This document shows, piece by piece, positions 37,670 through 46,907 of a stretch of DNA of 64,000 nucleotides. The notes under the pieces were generated by a model. That model saw only the letters and a list, made by a program, of their open reading frames with translations. It had not been told where the DNA came from and searched no databases. The DNA comes from UBA11865 sp963749825 (GTDB lineage Bacteria; Chloroflexota; Anaerolineae; Promineifilales; Promineifilaceae). Location: contig CAVVOI010000012.1 in the NCBI GenBank assembly GCA_963749825.1, positions 1,178,001 to 1,242,000 on the forward strand, read 5' to 3'. Made by a program: the position numbers and the translations under genes. The number at the start of each line of letters is the position of its first letter. Position 1 is the stretch's first letter.

Positions 37670-38644
37670 CTAAGGGCTGTTCAGGGTTGGGGATGGTGTT
37701 GACGAGATAACTAACTCGGGTGTGGGAACCGAGGCTTCGGACCGCAATTGATTTTCCGGCCGAGAGGTGAGGACATCGCCTTCGGTTGCCACGGCAAGAA
37801 TCTCAAAATTGAAGGGGAGCTGAAGCACATCATGATTAACGCGAACTGGTGTATATTCACCGCTGGGCGGACCCGAAACAATCATATTTGATCCGGCCGG
37901 CACAAAGCCCAAGTTGGTGCCCGCCCGGCAGGGCCCCGAACGCAAATTAATGCCCAACGCACCTGCGATCGCCGTTTCACCCAGGATCGTCACCTCATCA
38001 GTGAAAGCCCAACCATCCGTCACATTACCGCTAGCAAACGGCGTCGGCGCAAAAGGCGGCGCTTCTGTTGGTAAAGGCACAGGGGGATAAATCTCCGGAT
38101 GCGGTGTTGTTCGATTGATCATGTTGGCGGCATGCACCATGATCGGCGTATAACCGCATTGTTCTTGTCCGACGATGAAAACCCCGGTCATGCCAATGAC
38201 GACACCAACGACCTGACCTTCCTCGGCCGGTCGATCGCGCAAGGTTAATCCATCAGTCGACGACTGCACTTGCCCATTATCTTCAACCAGGCTGTCAGTC
38301 CAGGCCCAACCTTGAAAGTAGTTTGGCGGCAACCGGGTTGGCTCAACAGTCAATGGCGGAGTTGGCGGCGAGGCCGTCGCCGGGATCTGGGTCGGTGCAG
38401 CTAAGGGTAGATTCTGGACGATGGGCGCCGAATCATCAGGCGTCGGCTGGACCACGACGACGTATACCTGTATTGGCGCTTGGGTCGGCAATGGGCTGGT
38501 GGTTGGCAAGGGAGTCGCCGTTTGAGTAGGGACTTCGGCAACCGCATCTTGGGGATCGGGTCGTTCGCAGCCAACCAATAAGCCTAAAGCTAGGACGAAT
38601 AACAATGCCAGGCTGGCGCTCAAGAACCTACGCTGATCGATCAT
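37670..38644 (-). CDS. Lipoprotein with Thr/Pro linker and two SH3-like segments
   Basis: The 324-residue protein has a signal with lipobox LVGC near residue 25, then a Pro/Thr-rich linker to about residue 105. Two related segments follow. WAWTDSLVED...GLTLRDRPAEEGQVVGVV and WAFTDEVTIL...GINLRSGPCRAGTNLGFV both look like bacterial SH3 domains with paired Cys residues. A second Pro-rich tail ends the protein. SH3b-type domains often bind cell-wall glycans or proteins. It is convergent with the CpaE-like gene, so a functional link is not implied. Confidence 0.78.
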   Translation of the reverse strand: MIDQRRFLSASLALLFVLALGLLVGCERPDPQDAVAEVPTQTATPLPTTSPLPTQAPIQVYVVVVQPTPDDSAPIVQNLPLAAPTQIPATASPPTPPLTVEPTRLPPNYFQGWAWTDSLVEDNGQVQSSTDGLTLRDRPAEEGQVVGVVIGMTGVFIVGQEQCGYTPIMVHAANMINRTTPHPEIYPPVPLPTEAPPFAPTPFASGNVTDGWAFTDEVTILGETAIAGALGINLRSGPCRAGTNLGFVPAGSNMIVSGPPSGEYTPVRVNHDVLQLPFNFEILAVATEGDVLTSRPENQLRSEASVPTPELVISSTPSPTLNSP

Positions 38645-38729
38645 AATGTCGATTTTAGCCCATTTCTGATGGTTGGGAAACCGTGAGAAAGTGTGCCAAT
38701 TAGTAGCATATAAATTTCGCCAGATTGCA

Positions 38730-40190
38730 TTACAGCTGTATCGGTGGCAATTCAGCCAACCCTATACCTCGGGCAATGTCAACCATCATTTCCTTGAGAT
38801 CGTCTTCAAATTCAATTGCCGGAAGCGGCCGCTGATAATTAGCCAATAGCTGAGTCACTCGTATTTTTGCACGCTGGAATGTATCCAGGCTGCCGGCATC
38901 CTGCCAACCTTTTAGACTGCTGCGGTCGATCACTGGCGAAGTTAGGTATTGTTCTTTTGCGAATAATTTCCTGGTTATCTTCTGCTTCAAGAAATCCGCT
39001 CGAAAATCTATGCCATCGTAAAAGTCTGTGGCCAGGGGTTCTGTTCGGGACTGGACACCCGCAAGCAGTCGTTTAACCATGGCGATTGCTTCGGCATCGA
39101 TGACCAACTTTTCGGCGCTTTGACAAGCTAAAAAATCCAACATACCTGCGCCAGAAATCATATTTATCCCAGCCTGGGCTGCCAGCAAAGCGCTCATTCC
39201 GCTCTCCAATCCTGCCTGTGCGTCAACGATTTTAGCATCGCTGGCGCCAAGGTAACCATGGGTTGGTAGTCCTAACGCCTTACCTACTTGGGCATTGCAG
39301 ATATTGAGCATGGCCGTTTCGACGGCGCCCATGGGCGTCGTGCCCTGGCGCATGTCAAAAACGGCCGGCGCTCCACCCCAAACAATGGCTGAACCGGGTT
39401 GAGCCAACTGGTGTATCGTTATGCCGCTGATCGTTTCGGTTGCGTGCTGTACAACCGAGCCAAGTAAAGTTACCGGAGCGGCCGCTCCCGCGAGCGGCAT
39501 TGAAACGATCGCGGCCGGCACTCCGGCCCTGGCCAGATCGATGAGATTCTGAGCGCCAAATTCCGTCCATGTCAATGGCGGCGATGGGCAAACATCAAAT
39601 ACGGCAAGGGGTTTTTGGGCTAACTGTTCCCGTCCGCCTGCCGCCAAAACCAGCATATCTATCATGAGCCCCGTTGTGTTTGACGAAAATGCGCCCGTCA
39701 CCATGGGTTTGGCCGAGTACAGCAAGAGCAGATATAGACGATAGATATCGCCTATCGCTTCAGGCACATCTGAGCAGACTACGGCCGTGGATTGTGCGTC
39801 CATCTGAGGCAAGCCTTCTGCTACCTGGATTAAACGAACCAGGTCTGGCGTCTGCGCCGGACGATGTTCAACCGTATTTGGGTCCAGTACATTGACGCCA
39901 GAAGATCCCGGATCAAAATGAACATCATCACCGCCATATTTAACCCGTTCCTCGCCATATCGATCGAACAGGGAAAAATTCTTCGGCGCCTGAGAGAGAG
40001 CATCGCGCGCCAACGTTTCAGGCAAGCGGACGATATCATAACTCTCGTCCACGTCGCATCCGGCTGCGGCCAATAATTGCCGAGCCTCGGGGGCGTGCAC
40101 CTTTACTCCGGTCGATCGCAACAATTGCATTGCTTCGTCCAGGATTTTTTGGATGGTTTCGTCGGATAGTAACTCAAGTTTATTTAACAA
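38730..40190 (-). CDS. Trimethylamine methyltransferase (MttB) family protein, non-pyrrolysine, copy 2
   Basis: The 486-residue protein belongs to the MttB superfamily, whose members move a methyl group from a quaternary or tertiary amine to a corrinoid protein. Signatures are VHAPEARQLLAAAGC, GSSGVNVLDPN, CSPPLTW with surrounding helices, GGAPAVFDM and GYLGASDAK. There is no in-frame amber codon, so it is of the non-pyrrolysine (MtgB-like) type acting on compounds such as glycine betaine or related quaternary amines; the substrate is not predictable. The frame begins with a TTG at 40190, 16 nt after the other mttB-like gene. No corrinoid protein or reductive activator gene is adjacent. Confidence 0.88.
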   Translation of the reverse strand: MLNKLELLSDETIQKILDEAMQLLRSTGVKVHAPEARQLLAAAGCDVDESYDIVRLPETLARDALSQAPKNFSLFDRYGEERVKYGGDDVHFDPGSSGVNVLDPNTVEHRPAQTPDLVRLIQVAEGLPQMDAQSTAVVCSDVPEAIGDIYRLYLLLLYSAKPMVTGAFSSNTTGLMIDMLVLAAGGREQLAQKPLAVFDVCPSPPLTWTEFGAQNLIDLARAGVPAAIVSMPLAGAAAPVTLLGSVVQHATETISGITIHQLAQPGSAIVWGGAPAVFDMRQGTTPMGAVETAMLNICNAQVGKALGLPTHGYLGASDAKIVDAQAGLESGMSALLAAQAGINMISGAGMLDFLACQSAEKLVIDAEAIAMVKRLLAGVQSRTEPLATDFYDGIDFRADFLKQKITRKLFAKEQYLTSPVIDRSSLKGWQDAGSLDTFQRAKIRVTQLLANYQRPLPAIEFEDDLKEMMVDIARGIGLAELPPIQL

Positions 40191-40205
40191 TTTTTTATTT
40201 CCGGC

Positions 40206-41657
40206 TCAAACCAGTTCAATCGACGCGCTGATCCGTTTTAGTTCTTCGGCCAGGCGTCGATCTAGCTCCTCAGGCTGGTGCGTTTCCAAGATTCGTTTCG
40301 CCTCTTCTGTAGCCCAATCCACCGCCCCATCTCCCTTCTCTTCCCATTCATCATACGGCCGGCGGTCCATGTACTTTGGCAACCATAGTTGGCGCATATG
40401 TTTGCGGGTATGTTTCTGGCCCAAAAAATGGTTGCCGGGGCCAACGCGATCGATGACGTCTAAAGCCATACTTTCCTCATCAACTTGAATCCCTCGCAAA
40501 GTCTGAATGACCATATCGAAGATCTCGCAGTCGAGCAGCATTTGGGCGAAGGACCAGATACGGCTGCCGTGTAGCAAACCAACGCCTAAAAGCATATCTG
40601 ACATAGCGATCGAAGCCATAAAGGTGGACATGCTGTTGTCAATACCGGCCTGCCAATTTGGCGTTTTCGCCCCGGTGGCAAATGAGCCCATAGAAAGGGG
40701 TACATTGTAGAAATCGGCCAGGACATTGGTTGCCGCCCCAAAAAGATAGTCTTCTGGGCCGCCGCCTGTATAAGCCCCGCTGCGGATATCCGTGGCTGTT
40801 TGGGCAGCCGCGTAAAAAACCGGTGCGCCTGGATAGGCAAGTTGGATGAGGGCCAGGGCGCTGATGACTTCGGCGTTGCCGACGATGAGGTTGCCGGCCA
40901 GGGTAGCCGGGGCTGACGAAGCGCAAGACGTCATCGTCATAAAACCGACCGGCAGCCCGGCTTCGGCGGCTATCAGGGCTGCATCCAGGCTGCCGCCATC
41001 GTGGCCAAGAGGTGGCAACGTGCACTGCATGATGGACAAGACCGGTCGTTTCCTCAGGGCTTCGCGACCACCGGCGATGGCGGCAGCCATTTCCACGGCT
41101 GCCTGAGCCTCGGTTACGGAATAGACGCTTTCTGTTTGCACATGTTTGGTGGAGTTCTCCCAGGTGACTCGTAATTCGTGCAAACTACGTGTTTCGGCCG
41201 GGTAATCCTGAGCGGACACGGCTATCCAATGGAAGGCTACTTCAGGTAAAAAGTCAGCCACCCGGGCGATATCGGCCTGATCTTGTAGGCAGGAGCGCCG
41301 GCGCCGGCCTGTATTGAGATCTAAAACCTCGACCCCACAACCGTCGGTACCGGCGTATACATGATTACCATCTAGTGGCAAATCTTGTCCTGGGTCACGA
41401 GCGGCTAAAGTATATGAAGGTGGGGCCTGATTCAGCGCTTCTTCAATCACCTGGCCCGGTACCTTGACGATCTGGCTATGGTGGTCGACTTGAGCGCCAT
41501 GGGCCTGCCAAATGTCAAGCGCCCGCTTAGACGGAAATTTGACCCCTGTTCGCTCGATCACATCTAATGTGGCCGTATGGAGACGTTTAACATCTTCATG
41601 ACCTAGTATGTTGAGACTGATACCTGGATTAGTAACTGATTTGATTGTACCGGCCAT
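40206..41657 (-). CDS. Trimethylamine methyltransferase (MttB) family protein, non-pyrrolysine, copy 1
   Basis: The 483-residue paralogue of the downstream protein is also of the MttB superfamily. GVKFPSKRALDIWQAHGA is followed by GTDGCGVEVLDLNTG, MQCTLPPLGHDGG, SAPATLAGNLI, GAYTGGGPEDYLFGAA and a C-terminal DVIDRVGPGNHFLGQKHTR, the family ending. It contains no in-frame TAG. The two copies form a two-gene operon. GGGAGG lies 11 nt before the ATG. Four TGTCA/TGACA half-sites in the upstream region (41757-41789) suggest specific control. The substrate is unknown. Confidence 0.9.
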   Translation of the reverse strand: MAGTIKSVTNPGISLNILGHEDVKRLHTATLDVIERTGVKFPSKRALDIWQAHGAQVDHHSQIVKVPGQVIEEALNQAPPSYTLAARDPGQDLPLDGNHVYAGTDGCGVEVLDLNTGRRRRSCLQDQADIARVADFLPEVAFHWIAVSAQDYPAETRSLHELRVTWENSTKHVQTESVYSVTEAQAAVEMAAAIAGGREALRKRPVLSIMQCTLPPLGHDGGSLDAALIAAEAGLPVGFMTMTSCASSAPATLAGNLIVGNAEVISALALIQLAYPGAPVFYAAAQTATDIRSGAYTGGGPEDYLFGAATNVLADFYNVPLSMGSFATGAKTPNWQAGIDNSMSTFMASIAMSDMLLGVGLLHGSRIWSFAQMLLDCEIFDMVIQTLRGIQVDEESMALDVIDRVGPGNHFLGQKHTRKHMRQLWLPKYMDRRPYDEWEEKGDGAVDWATEEAKRILETHQPEELDRRLAEELKRISASIELV

Positions 41658-41756
41658 CTGACAATGAACCTCCCATGAAAAAGTTGGCCCGGACTTCCAA
41701 AAATATCAAATTTGCTTTGGGCCGAGATAAGCCAGATTTTACAAGTTCAAATATTC

Positions 41757-41789
41757 ATGACAGGTGTCATATGTCACTCGATTGACACG
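41757..41789. promoter_or_regulatory. Cluster of TGTCA/TGACA half-sites upstream of the MttB operon
   Basis: ATGACAGGTGTCAT (41757-41770) is a 6+6 inverted repeat. Further TGTCA (41772-41776) and TGACA (41783-41787) half-sites follow within 20 bp. Four half-sites in 33 bp about 100-130 bp upstream of the start codon look like an operator for a dimeric regulator. Which protein binds is unknown. Confidence 0.5.
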
Positions 41790-41851
41790 TTTTCCTCATG
41801 TATTTCAGTTTATTCGCTCCCCATTTGAATCTCTTGACCCCGAGCTAGCAC

Positions 41852-42381
41852 TTATTCACCGGCAGCTTCTGACGCAGCAGCTTCTGCCGCGGCATGTTCA
41901 TCGACGGCATCTTGCAATTGGCGCTTGGTTTGGTCTGTGACCGTTAGTTCATAGAGCTCGCCTCCCGACTCTTGCATGGCAGCAATCAGCTTATCCCTGT
42001 CTCCGGATTTGAAGTTCGACGATCAGGGATGAAGCTGGCGACAGACATAGCCTCGCTAACTTGTTTGATCTGCTTATCGGGTATGCCCAAATCGATAAGC
42101 TTGCCGGCTACAGCTCCGGTAGCGGCGCCTAGAAGAGCGCCACCAATTGGACCACCGAGGAGAGTGCCCACGACCAAACCGGCTACGCCCCCGGCGATGG
42201 CGCCGCCCTTAGGCTTGACATCCTCGGTTTCCATCACGTTGACTGAACCATCGATGTCCTTGGTGATTACCGCGGCATCGCTTAAATCAAAGAGATGCTC
42301 GTTACGTAAACTTTCCAGCACCTTCAACGTCTTATCGGCCGAGCGTATATCCTCAAAGGTCATAACGATAATTGTGCTCAT
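41852..42381 (-). pseudogene. DUF1269 (glycine-zipper) protein gene with two frameshifts
   Basis: From the ATG at 42381 (AAGGAGG 8 nt upstream) the protein reads as a DUF1269 member of about 175 residues. STIIVMTFEDIRSADKTL is followed by a glycine-zipper core (GGAIAGGVAGLVVGTLLGGP) and DKQIKQVSEAMSVAS. The frame is then lost. It resumes briefly as SSLIVEL in a second frame and as SGDRDKLIAAMQESGGELY in a third, running to the TAA at 41852-41854. Deleting one A near 42032 and one A near 42012, both in GAAG contexts, restores a complete product with an Ala/Glu tail. DUF1269 proteins are membrane-associated with unknown function. The small distance between the two lesions suggests sequence error. 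Confidence 0.82.
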
Positions 42382-42590
42382 ATTTGCAACCTCCTTAGCA
42401 TGATCATTATAGAAACAGAGTGCAGGAAAATTGTACATGACTCTCGCCATGCGTCGAAAATCTCCACGATAGGTCACGCCCCAAATCCAATCATTAACGC
42501 TTTTCCAATAAATCGTCTCGTAAGTAGCCAGGCTGCATGAATCGGATAAAATGCTCCTGGCGCAATAAAATTCTTAAGGAGGATTTGCCA

Positions 42591-43676
42591 ATGTTAACAT
42601 CAAAGAGCAGAAAAATAGTCATCGTATCCGTTCTTGCCCTTTTGAGTCTGTTGGTGGGTACCGCCTGGGCTCAAGAAGAGGACCCAAGCGAGACAATTCC
42701 TTTTTGTCCTGGCACATCGGTCTCGGGCACAGTCGTAGGGGTGGATGAGGAACACGCAACGGTCACCCTTTACACAACTGAAGGTTTGTGCAAAGTGCAA
42801 TTGGACGAAGGAAATTACGATCATCCAATCGTCAGTCTTTTGGGCCAATTCTTCGATCACGTTAGCGCACGAACTTTGTTTGAAGCCTTATCCAATGTAG
42901 ATACCGATATCTGCGTTATCCCCGGCACTGAGGAGGGTGAGTGGCTGTCGGTTTCGTGTGAAGTTGAGGGCGCCCAAGAAGCCACCGTCATAAGTGAGAA
43001 TGATGATGGCACGTTTACAGCGGTGTTAAAGGATGATGGAGAAGAATTGATTGGCGTGATCGTCACCGATGATGAAACGGCCGAGGTACTTCGGCAGGAA
43101 TTAGCTTCCGTGTCGGTCTCGTGGTATTTGAAAGATGACGGTAGTCTCGTCCAATCGGGCGATCAAATCGCCTACTATCACGACCAGGGAATTGGCTTTG
43201 GTGTTTTGGTAAAGCTATACGCCATGGCCGAACATTTCGATTACGAGTGTCGAACTGGAAATAACCCTGAAGCATGCGAGATATCGATTGAGGACCTGAT
43301 CCAATCTTTCCAGGAAGGAACTGGATTGGGTGAAATGTTTAAAGTTTATGGCAAGCCCGAGCTTCTAGGTGTTGGTCATGTTCGCAAAGCCATGGATGAC
43401 TACCCTGATATGACCGATGCGGAGAATAAGGGGGCCGAGACCGATAAACCGGGCAAAGCTCACCAGGCTGGTCAAAAAGATAAAGACAAAGACAAAGGGA
43501 CGGAAGACTCCGAATCTAGTGATAAGAATAACGGCAATAGCCCCGATCATGCAGGAAATAAGGAGAAGGGCGAGACAGGGCCACCAGACCAATCCGCTTC
43601 AAGAGATAAGGACAAGAACAACGGGAATGGTTCTGACAACGGAAAACAAAAAGATAAGAGCAAAAAAGATAAGTAG
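42591..43676 (+). CDS. Secreted protein with Lys/Asp-rich C-terminal tail, unknown function
   Basis: The 361-residue product has a clear signal peptide (TSKSRKIVIVSVLALLSLLV, cleaved near AWA-QE). AAGGAGG is 8 nt before the ATG at 42591, so the in-frame upstream start at 42537 is not used. Residues 30-270 form a mixed fold with four to six Cys. Residues about 275-361 are a low-complexity tail of KDK, NNGNG and SDKN motifs, very polar and probably disordered. I do not recognise the family. It is followed by a textbook terminator. The tail may bind anionic cell-surface polymer or remain extended; this is speculation. Confidence 0.72.
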   Translation: MLTSKSRKIVIVSVLALLSLLVGTAWAQEEDPSETIPFCPGTSVSGTVVGVDEEHATVTLYTTEGLCKVQLDEGNYDHPIVSLLGQFFDHVSARTLFEALSNVDTDICVIPGTEEGEWLSVSCEVEGAQEATVISENDDGTFTAVLKDDGEELIGVIVTDDETAEVLRQELASVSVSWYLKDDGSLVQSGDQIAYYHDQGIGFGVLVKLYAMAEHFDYECRTGNNPEACEISIEDLIQSFQEGTGLGEMFKVYGKPELLGVGHVRKAMDDYPDMTDAENKGAETDKPGKAHQAGQKDKDKDKGTEDSESSDKNNGNSPDHAGNKEKGETGPPDQSASRDKDKNNGNGSDNGKQKDKSKKDK

Positions 43677-43750
43677 TCTTAAAAGGGGCAACGACTCTTC
43701 TTTTGATATTTGCTTTTCAAGGGGTTGTTGCCTACTTATTTCTTGATCTG

Positions 43751-43788
43751 AAAGAGGATCGCCGTCAGTGGCTGATCCTCTTTTTTTT
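43751..43788. terminator. Rho-independent terminator of the secreted protein gene
   Basis: AGAGGATC (43753-43760) pairs perfectly with GATCCTCT (43774-43781), with an inner GCC/GGC extension and a 6-nt loop, followed by T8 on the + strand. The A-rich lead on the other side makes it usable for the convergent carbonic anhydrase gene as well. Confidence 0.92.
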
Positions 43789-43823
43789 GCTCAGTCGGCG
43801 TTACCTTTCATTTTCTTCAATCA

Positions 43824-44420
43824 TCATTGGTCTAGGGTCGACCAGGCTCCGGCATCGTCATCAAAAACAGTTAGGCTTCCCGTCAGAGGGTCATATAGCC
43901 AAGCGTGCAGAATCAGGCGCATAGCATTAAGAGCATCGCTGACACATCGATAGCCGGCAATGTTTTGCCTTTGCAGTAAAATGTTGTTGCGCACGGTCTC
44001 TAGATGGCGCTGGCTCTCCGGCAACCCTGAAACCAGCGCCTGGTGTTGAGCAGTCCGTGCCCACTCCAACCACCGTCCAAGTGCCGGTTTGTCCGTCAGT
44101 CCCACAGAATCTTCAAGCGCCCTGATCCCAGCGCAATCCAAATGGCCGCAGATGACGATATGTGGCACTTGTAGATCGATGACCGCGAATTCTATGACCG
44201 CCCCGATTGAATCGCTCGCCGTGCCGTAAGGTGGCACGATGTTGGCCACATTTCGCAAGACAAAGAGTTCTCCAGGTCCGTCTCCGGTGATCGATTCAGG
44301 GACGACCCTTGCATCAGAACAACCAATCCACAGAGCAATTGGTTGGTGGATTTGATCGCTCCGTTCCCGTTCTATCTCAGACTCGGCCGGTCGATAGCCG
44401 ACCATCTCTTTAAAAGGCAT
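43824..44420 (-). CDS. Beta-class carbonic anhydrase
   Basis: The 198-residue enzyme interconverts CO2 and bicarbonate. Zinc ligands are C34 in IGCSDARV, H93 and C96 in ICGHLDCAG, and D36-R38 form the conserved dyad. The length fits a small soluble beta-CA. The frame extends to a TTG at 44459, but the ATG at 44420 with GAAAGG upstream is the better start. Bicarbonate from this enzyme could feed the biotin-dependent carboxylase at 50-54 kb, though the genes are not linked in an operon. It converges on the terminator at 43751-43788. Confidence 0.93.
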   Translation of the reverse strand: MPFKEMVGYRPAESEIERERSDQIHQPIALWIGCSDARVVPESITGDGPGELFVLRNVANIVPPYGTASDSIGAVIEFAVIDLQVPHIVICGHLDCAGIRALEDSVGLTDKPALGRWLEWARTAQHQALVSGLPESQRHLETVRNNILLQRQNIAGYRCVSDALNAMRLILHAWLYDPLTGSLTVFDDDAGAWSTLDQ

Positions 44421-44495
44421 AATGCCACTTACCTTTCGACAGAATCGCCTGACCCTCAAGAGTCGGGTGTCACTCCGGTGCCAGCAAGGAACAGG

Positions 44496-45857
44496 TCAGG
44501 CGTCATACATACGCTTGGCGTAACGCCCGCTGCCAGGTTTTCCCAAGATTTCGCCATCTTCGACGACGATCTCACCCCGACGAACGGTGACTACCGGCCA
44601 ACCTTGAATTTCGAAGCCCTCATAGGGCGTCCAATCCACTTGCTCATGTAAAGTGTTCGTTGACAGGGTCTTTTGTTGTTCGGGATCGAAGACTACCAGG
44701 TCAGCATCATTACCGACAACGATATCCCCTTTTCCGCTTAATCCCACCAGCCTGGCAGGCATCGTACAGCACATATCAACCCATTGATTTAATGAGATAT
44801 GTCCGGCCCGCACACCGTACGAATACAGAGCCGGGAAGCGCATCTCGATCGAAGGCACACCGCCCGGTATCTTGCTGTAATCATCCAGGCCGGTCGCCTT
44901 TTCTACCTTGGTGAAAGGACAATGATCCGTGGTGACGACTTGCAAATCGCCATCGGCCAATGCTTGCCACAGAGCGCTCTGGGCAGTCTTGTCTCGAATT
45001 GGAGGTGAACATACCGGCAAAGCTCCTTCCACGCCCGGCCGGTCGAATAATTCATCGGTAAGCAACAGATATTGGGGACAACTTTCTCCTGTTACCGGCA
45101 AACCCCTTGCCCGGGCTGATCTAATTCGCTCGACAGCGAAAGGGCTGGTGACGTGAAAAATGTGTAACCTGCTATTCGCCATTGAGGCGATATCGATGAC
45201 TCGCCCAACGGCTTCTCCTTCCATTTCGGCCGGCCGGCTACGGGGGTGCCAATGAGGCGATTTATTCCCTTGGGCCAAGTTGCGCTCCACCAGCATACAG
45301 ATGATGTCCCAATTTTCTGCATGGACGACTGGCAATCCGTTCGACTGCCCGACCGCTTCCAATGCCTGCATCAATTGGCCATCGCTGAGGCAAAAACCAT
45401 AGGCCATATATAGTTTGAAGCTAATACAGCCTGCTTCATAGGCGGCCGGTACCTGATCCAAGATGCCGATTTCCGCCGGTCCCAAAGTCATGTGCAAGCC
45501 ATAGTCAATGACGACCCGAGGATCTGCCAGGGCTCGCCGGGCTCTAATGGCTTGGACCATAGTTTCATCTGGCTGGCGCTCCACGAAATCGATAATGGAT
45601 GTGGTGCCTCCGAAGGCGGCCGCGCAGGTGCCACTATAAAAATCGTCTGAAGAGGTGAAGTTGCCAATCGGCATTTGCAGATGAACGTGAATATCAACGG
45701 CTCCCGGCGTCACGTACATTCCACCAGCCTCGATGGTTTGCTCACCCTCTAAGCCAATCCCTATGGCTCTGATTTTTTGTCCGGAAACACCCACATCAGC
45801 CTGGAATGTGGCCGAACTCGTGACGACGCTGCCGTTTTTGATTACCAGGTCATACAT
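44496..45857 (-). CDS. hydA: Dihydropyrimidinase/D-hydantoinase
   Basis: The 453-residue amidohydrolase opens cyclic diamides such as dihydrouracil or hydantoins. Metal and catalytic features are DIHVHL (H57, H59), carbamylated K148 in ISFKLYMAYG, AENWDII, HVTSP and TDHCPF. The C-terminal VVRRGEIVVEDG-like segment is the beta-sandwich end. It is close to the family length of about 460. Together with ssnA and the M20 amidohydrolase it points to use of cyclic and amide nitrogen compounds. The substrate cannot be assigned further. Confidence 0.92.
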   Translation of the reverse strand: MYDLVIKNGSVVTSSATFQADVGVSGQKIRAIGIGLEGEQTIEAGGMYVTPGAVDIHVHLQMPIGNFTSSDDFYSGTCAAAFGGTTSIIDFVERQPDETMVQAIRARRALADPRVVIDYGLHMTLGPAEIGILDQVPAAYEAGCISFKLYMAYGFCLSDGQLMQALEAVGQSNGLPVVHAENWDIICMLVERNLAQGNKSPHWHPRSRPAEMEGEAVGRVIDIASMANSRLHIFHVTSPFAVERIRSARARGLPVTGESCPQYLLLTDELFDRPGVEGALPVCSPPIRDKTAQSALWQALADGDLQVVTTDHCPFTKVEKATGLDDYSKIPGGVPSIEMRFPALYSYGVRAGHISLNQWVDMCCTMPARLVGLSGKGDIVVGNDADLVVFDPEQQKTLSTNTLHEQVDWTPYEGFEIQGWPVVTVRRGEIVVEDGEILGKPGSGRYAKRMYDA

Positions 45858-45962
45858 TATATCCAGCCTTCTTTGTGCTCAATCCCTGATTAATAAAATT
45901 GTACATCATGCTAATAGACTGAGAAACTGGACAATCCAATGAGTCGAACAACCGTGTTGTTA

Positions 45963-46696
45963 TCAACGTTCGCTTTGGGCATCAACTGGCGCTGCGGTAG
46001 GCATCATTTCGACCCGTTTTTTTATGCCCAATAATATCTGTCTTGGGAATACATATTCACCCAGCATCAGTAAAGGCCAGGCCACGATCCGGAATCGTCC
46101 ACGGTCCGTAACGCGCCCGGGTTCGCAAAATTAGCCGGGTCATTATTTGGTCCGCGTGGGTAGAGATAAAATACCCAACTGAATTCGCCATGAGGCTCAA
46201 AGGGTGTATCACGCAGGAATCCGGGACCGATGTATCGAACGTGGCTGTTTGAATGCAGGACTAGATAACCATTTGGCTCGAATGCCTCAACGGTAAAAAA
46301 TGCGGTTCCGGGTTCACCATCAGGAATGATATCCCCGATCTCTATCTGCTGGAATTCTGGCAAAATCCGATCGGTGCTCGGCCGCCACTCGGCGCGTTCC
46401 TTCGGCGGGACAATGACTTGCCAAATATACTTATCCATGACTCTGTCCCACTTTGTATCCGAGTACCAGCCACCGCGATGGTATCCAGTCTGCACTAACC
46501 AAGGCCAGATATCTGCTGCAGCCGCTTTGATCGTCACTGCGTGATTTGTTTCATCCATGGGCCGGTGGATCAGTTCGTCACCGGGCAACGACATCTCGAT
46601 CTCATCGTCAGTTGCGCCCCAGCGATGGCCTAACCGATTCAAAATAAGGATTCCGGCCGTCGCCATCGTTAACCCAATCGCGATCTGTTTTCTCAC
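45963..46696 (-). pseudogene. Membrane-anchored SRPBCC-domain protein gene with two frameshifts
   Basis: The first frame starts with GTG at 46696. A membrane helix (about 3-20), TDDEIEMSLPGDELIHRP, the AVTIKAAAADIWPWLVQTGY core and HGEFSWVFYL belong to an SRPBCC protein. The frame is lost at about 46140-46165. It then continues in a second frame as TRLILRTRARYGPW, a family hallmark, and after a second shift at about 46094-46101 in a third frame as FRIVAWPLLMLGEYVFPRQ, ending at the TGA at 45963-45965. Each repair needs removal of one base. The intact protein would have about 240 residues. SRPBCC domains bind hydrophobic ligands; function is unknown. Confidence 0.78.
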
Positions 46697-46813
46697 CTGC
46701 TATCAATCTCCAATCATCGATCAGCGCCTCAATAAAAGGACGCTCATTCAAGTCAATTAGAGTATAGCATGGCCCAGAGGAATATGTCCGGCCGACCAAC
46801 TACTTCAGAGTGA

Positions 46814-46842
46814 TTGACAAAGCACTTCAGCCTGGATATCCT
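46814..46842 (+). promoter_or_regulatory. Strong predicted promoter of the metalloprotease operon
   Basis: A perfect TTGACA (46814-46819), a 17-bp spacer and TATCCT (46837-46842) give one of the clearest sigma70-type promoters in the window. The transcript would start near 46850, leaving a leader of about 58 nt before the ATG at 46908. Confidence 0.72.
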
Positions 46843-46907
46843 TCAAACTGAGACAGGGTGTAATGCCCTTACCTCAGCTTTACTCGTTGCCAGTTCAGGA
46901 GGCTTAG

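Noticed and set aside
38730..41657. Pyrrolysine-containing methyltransferases
   Set aside because: Neither frame contains an in-frame TAG, so both are read as the non-pyrrolysine type.
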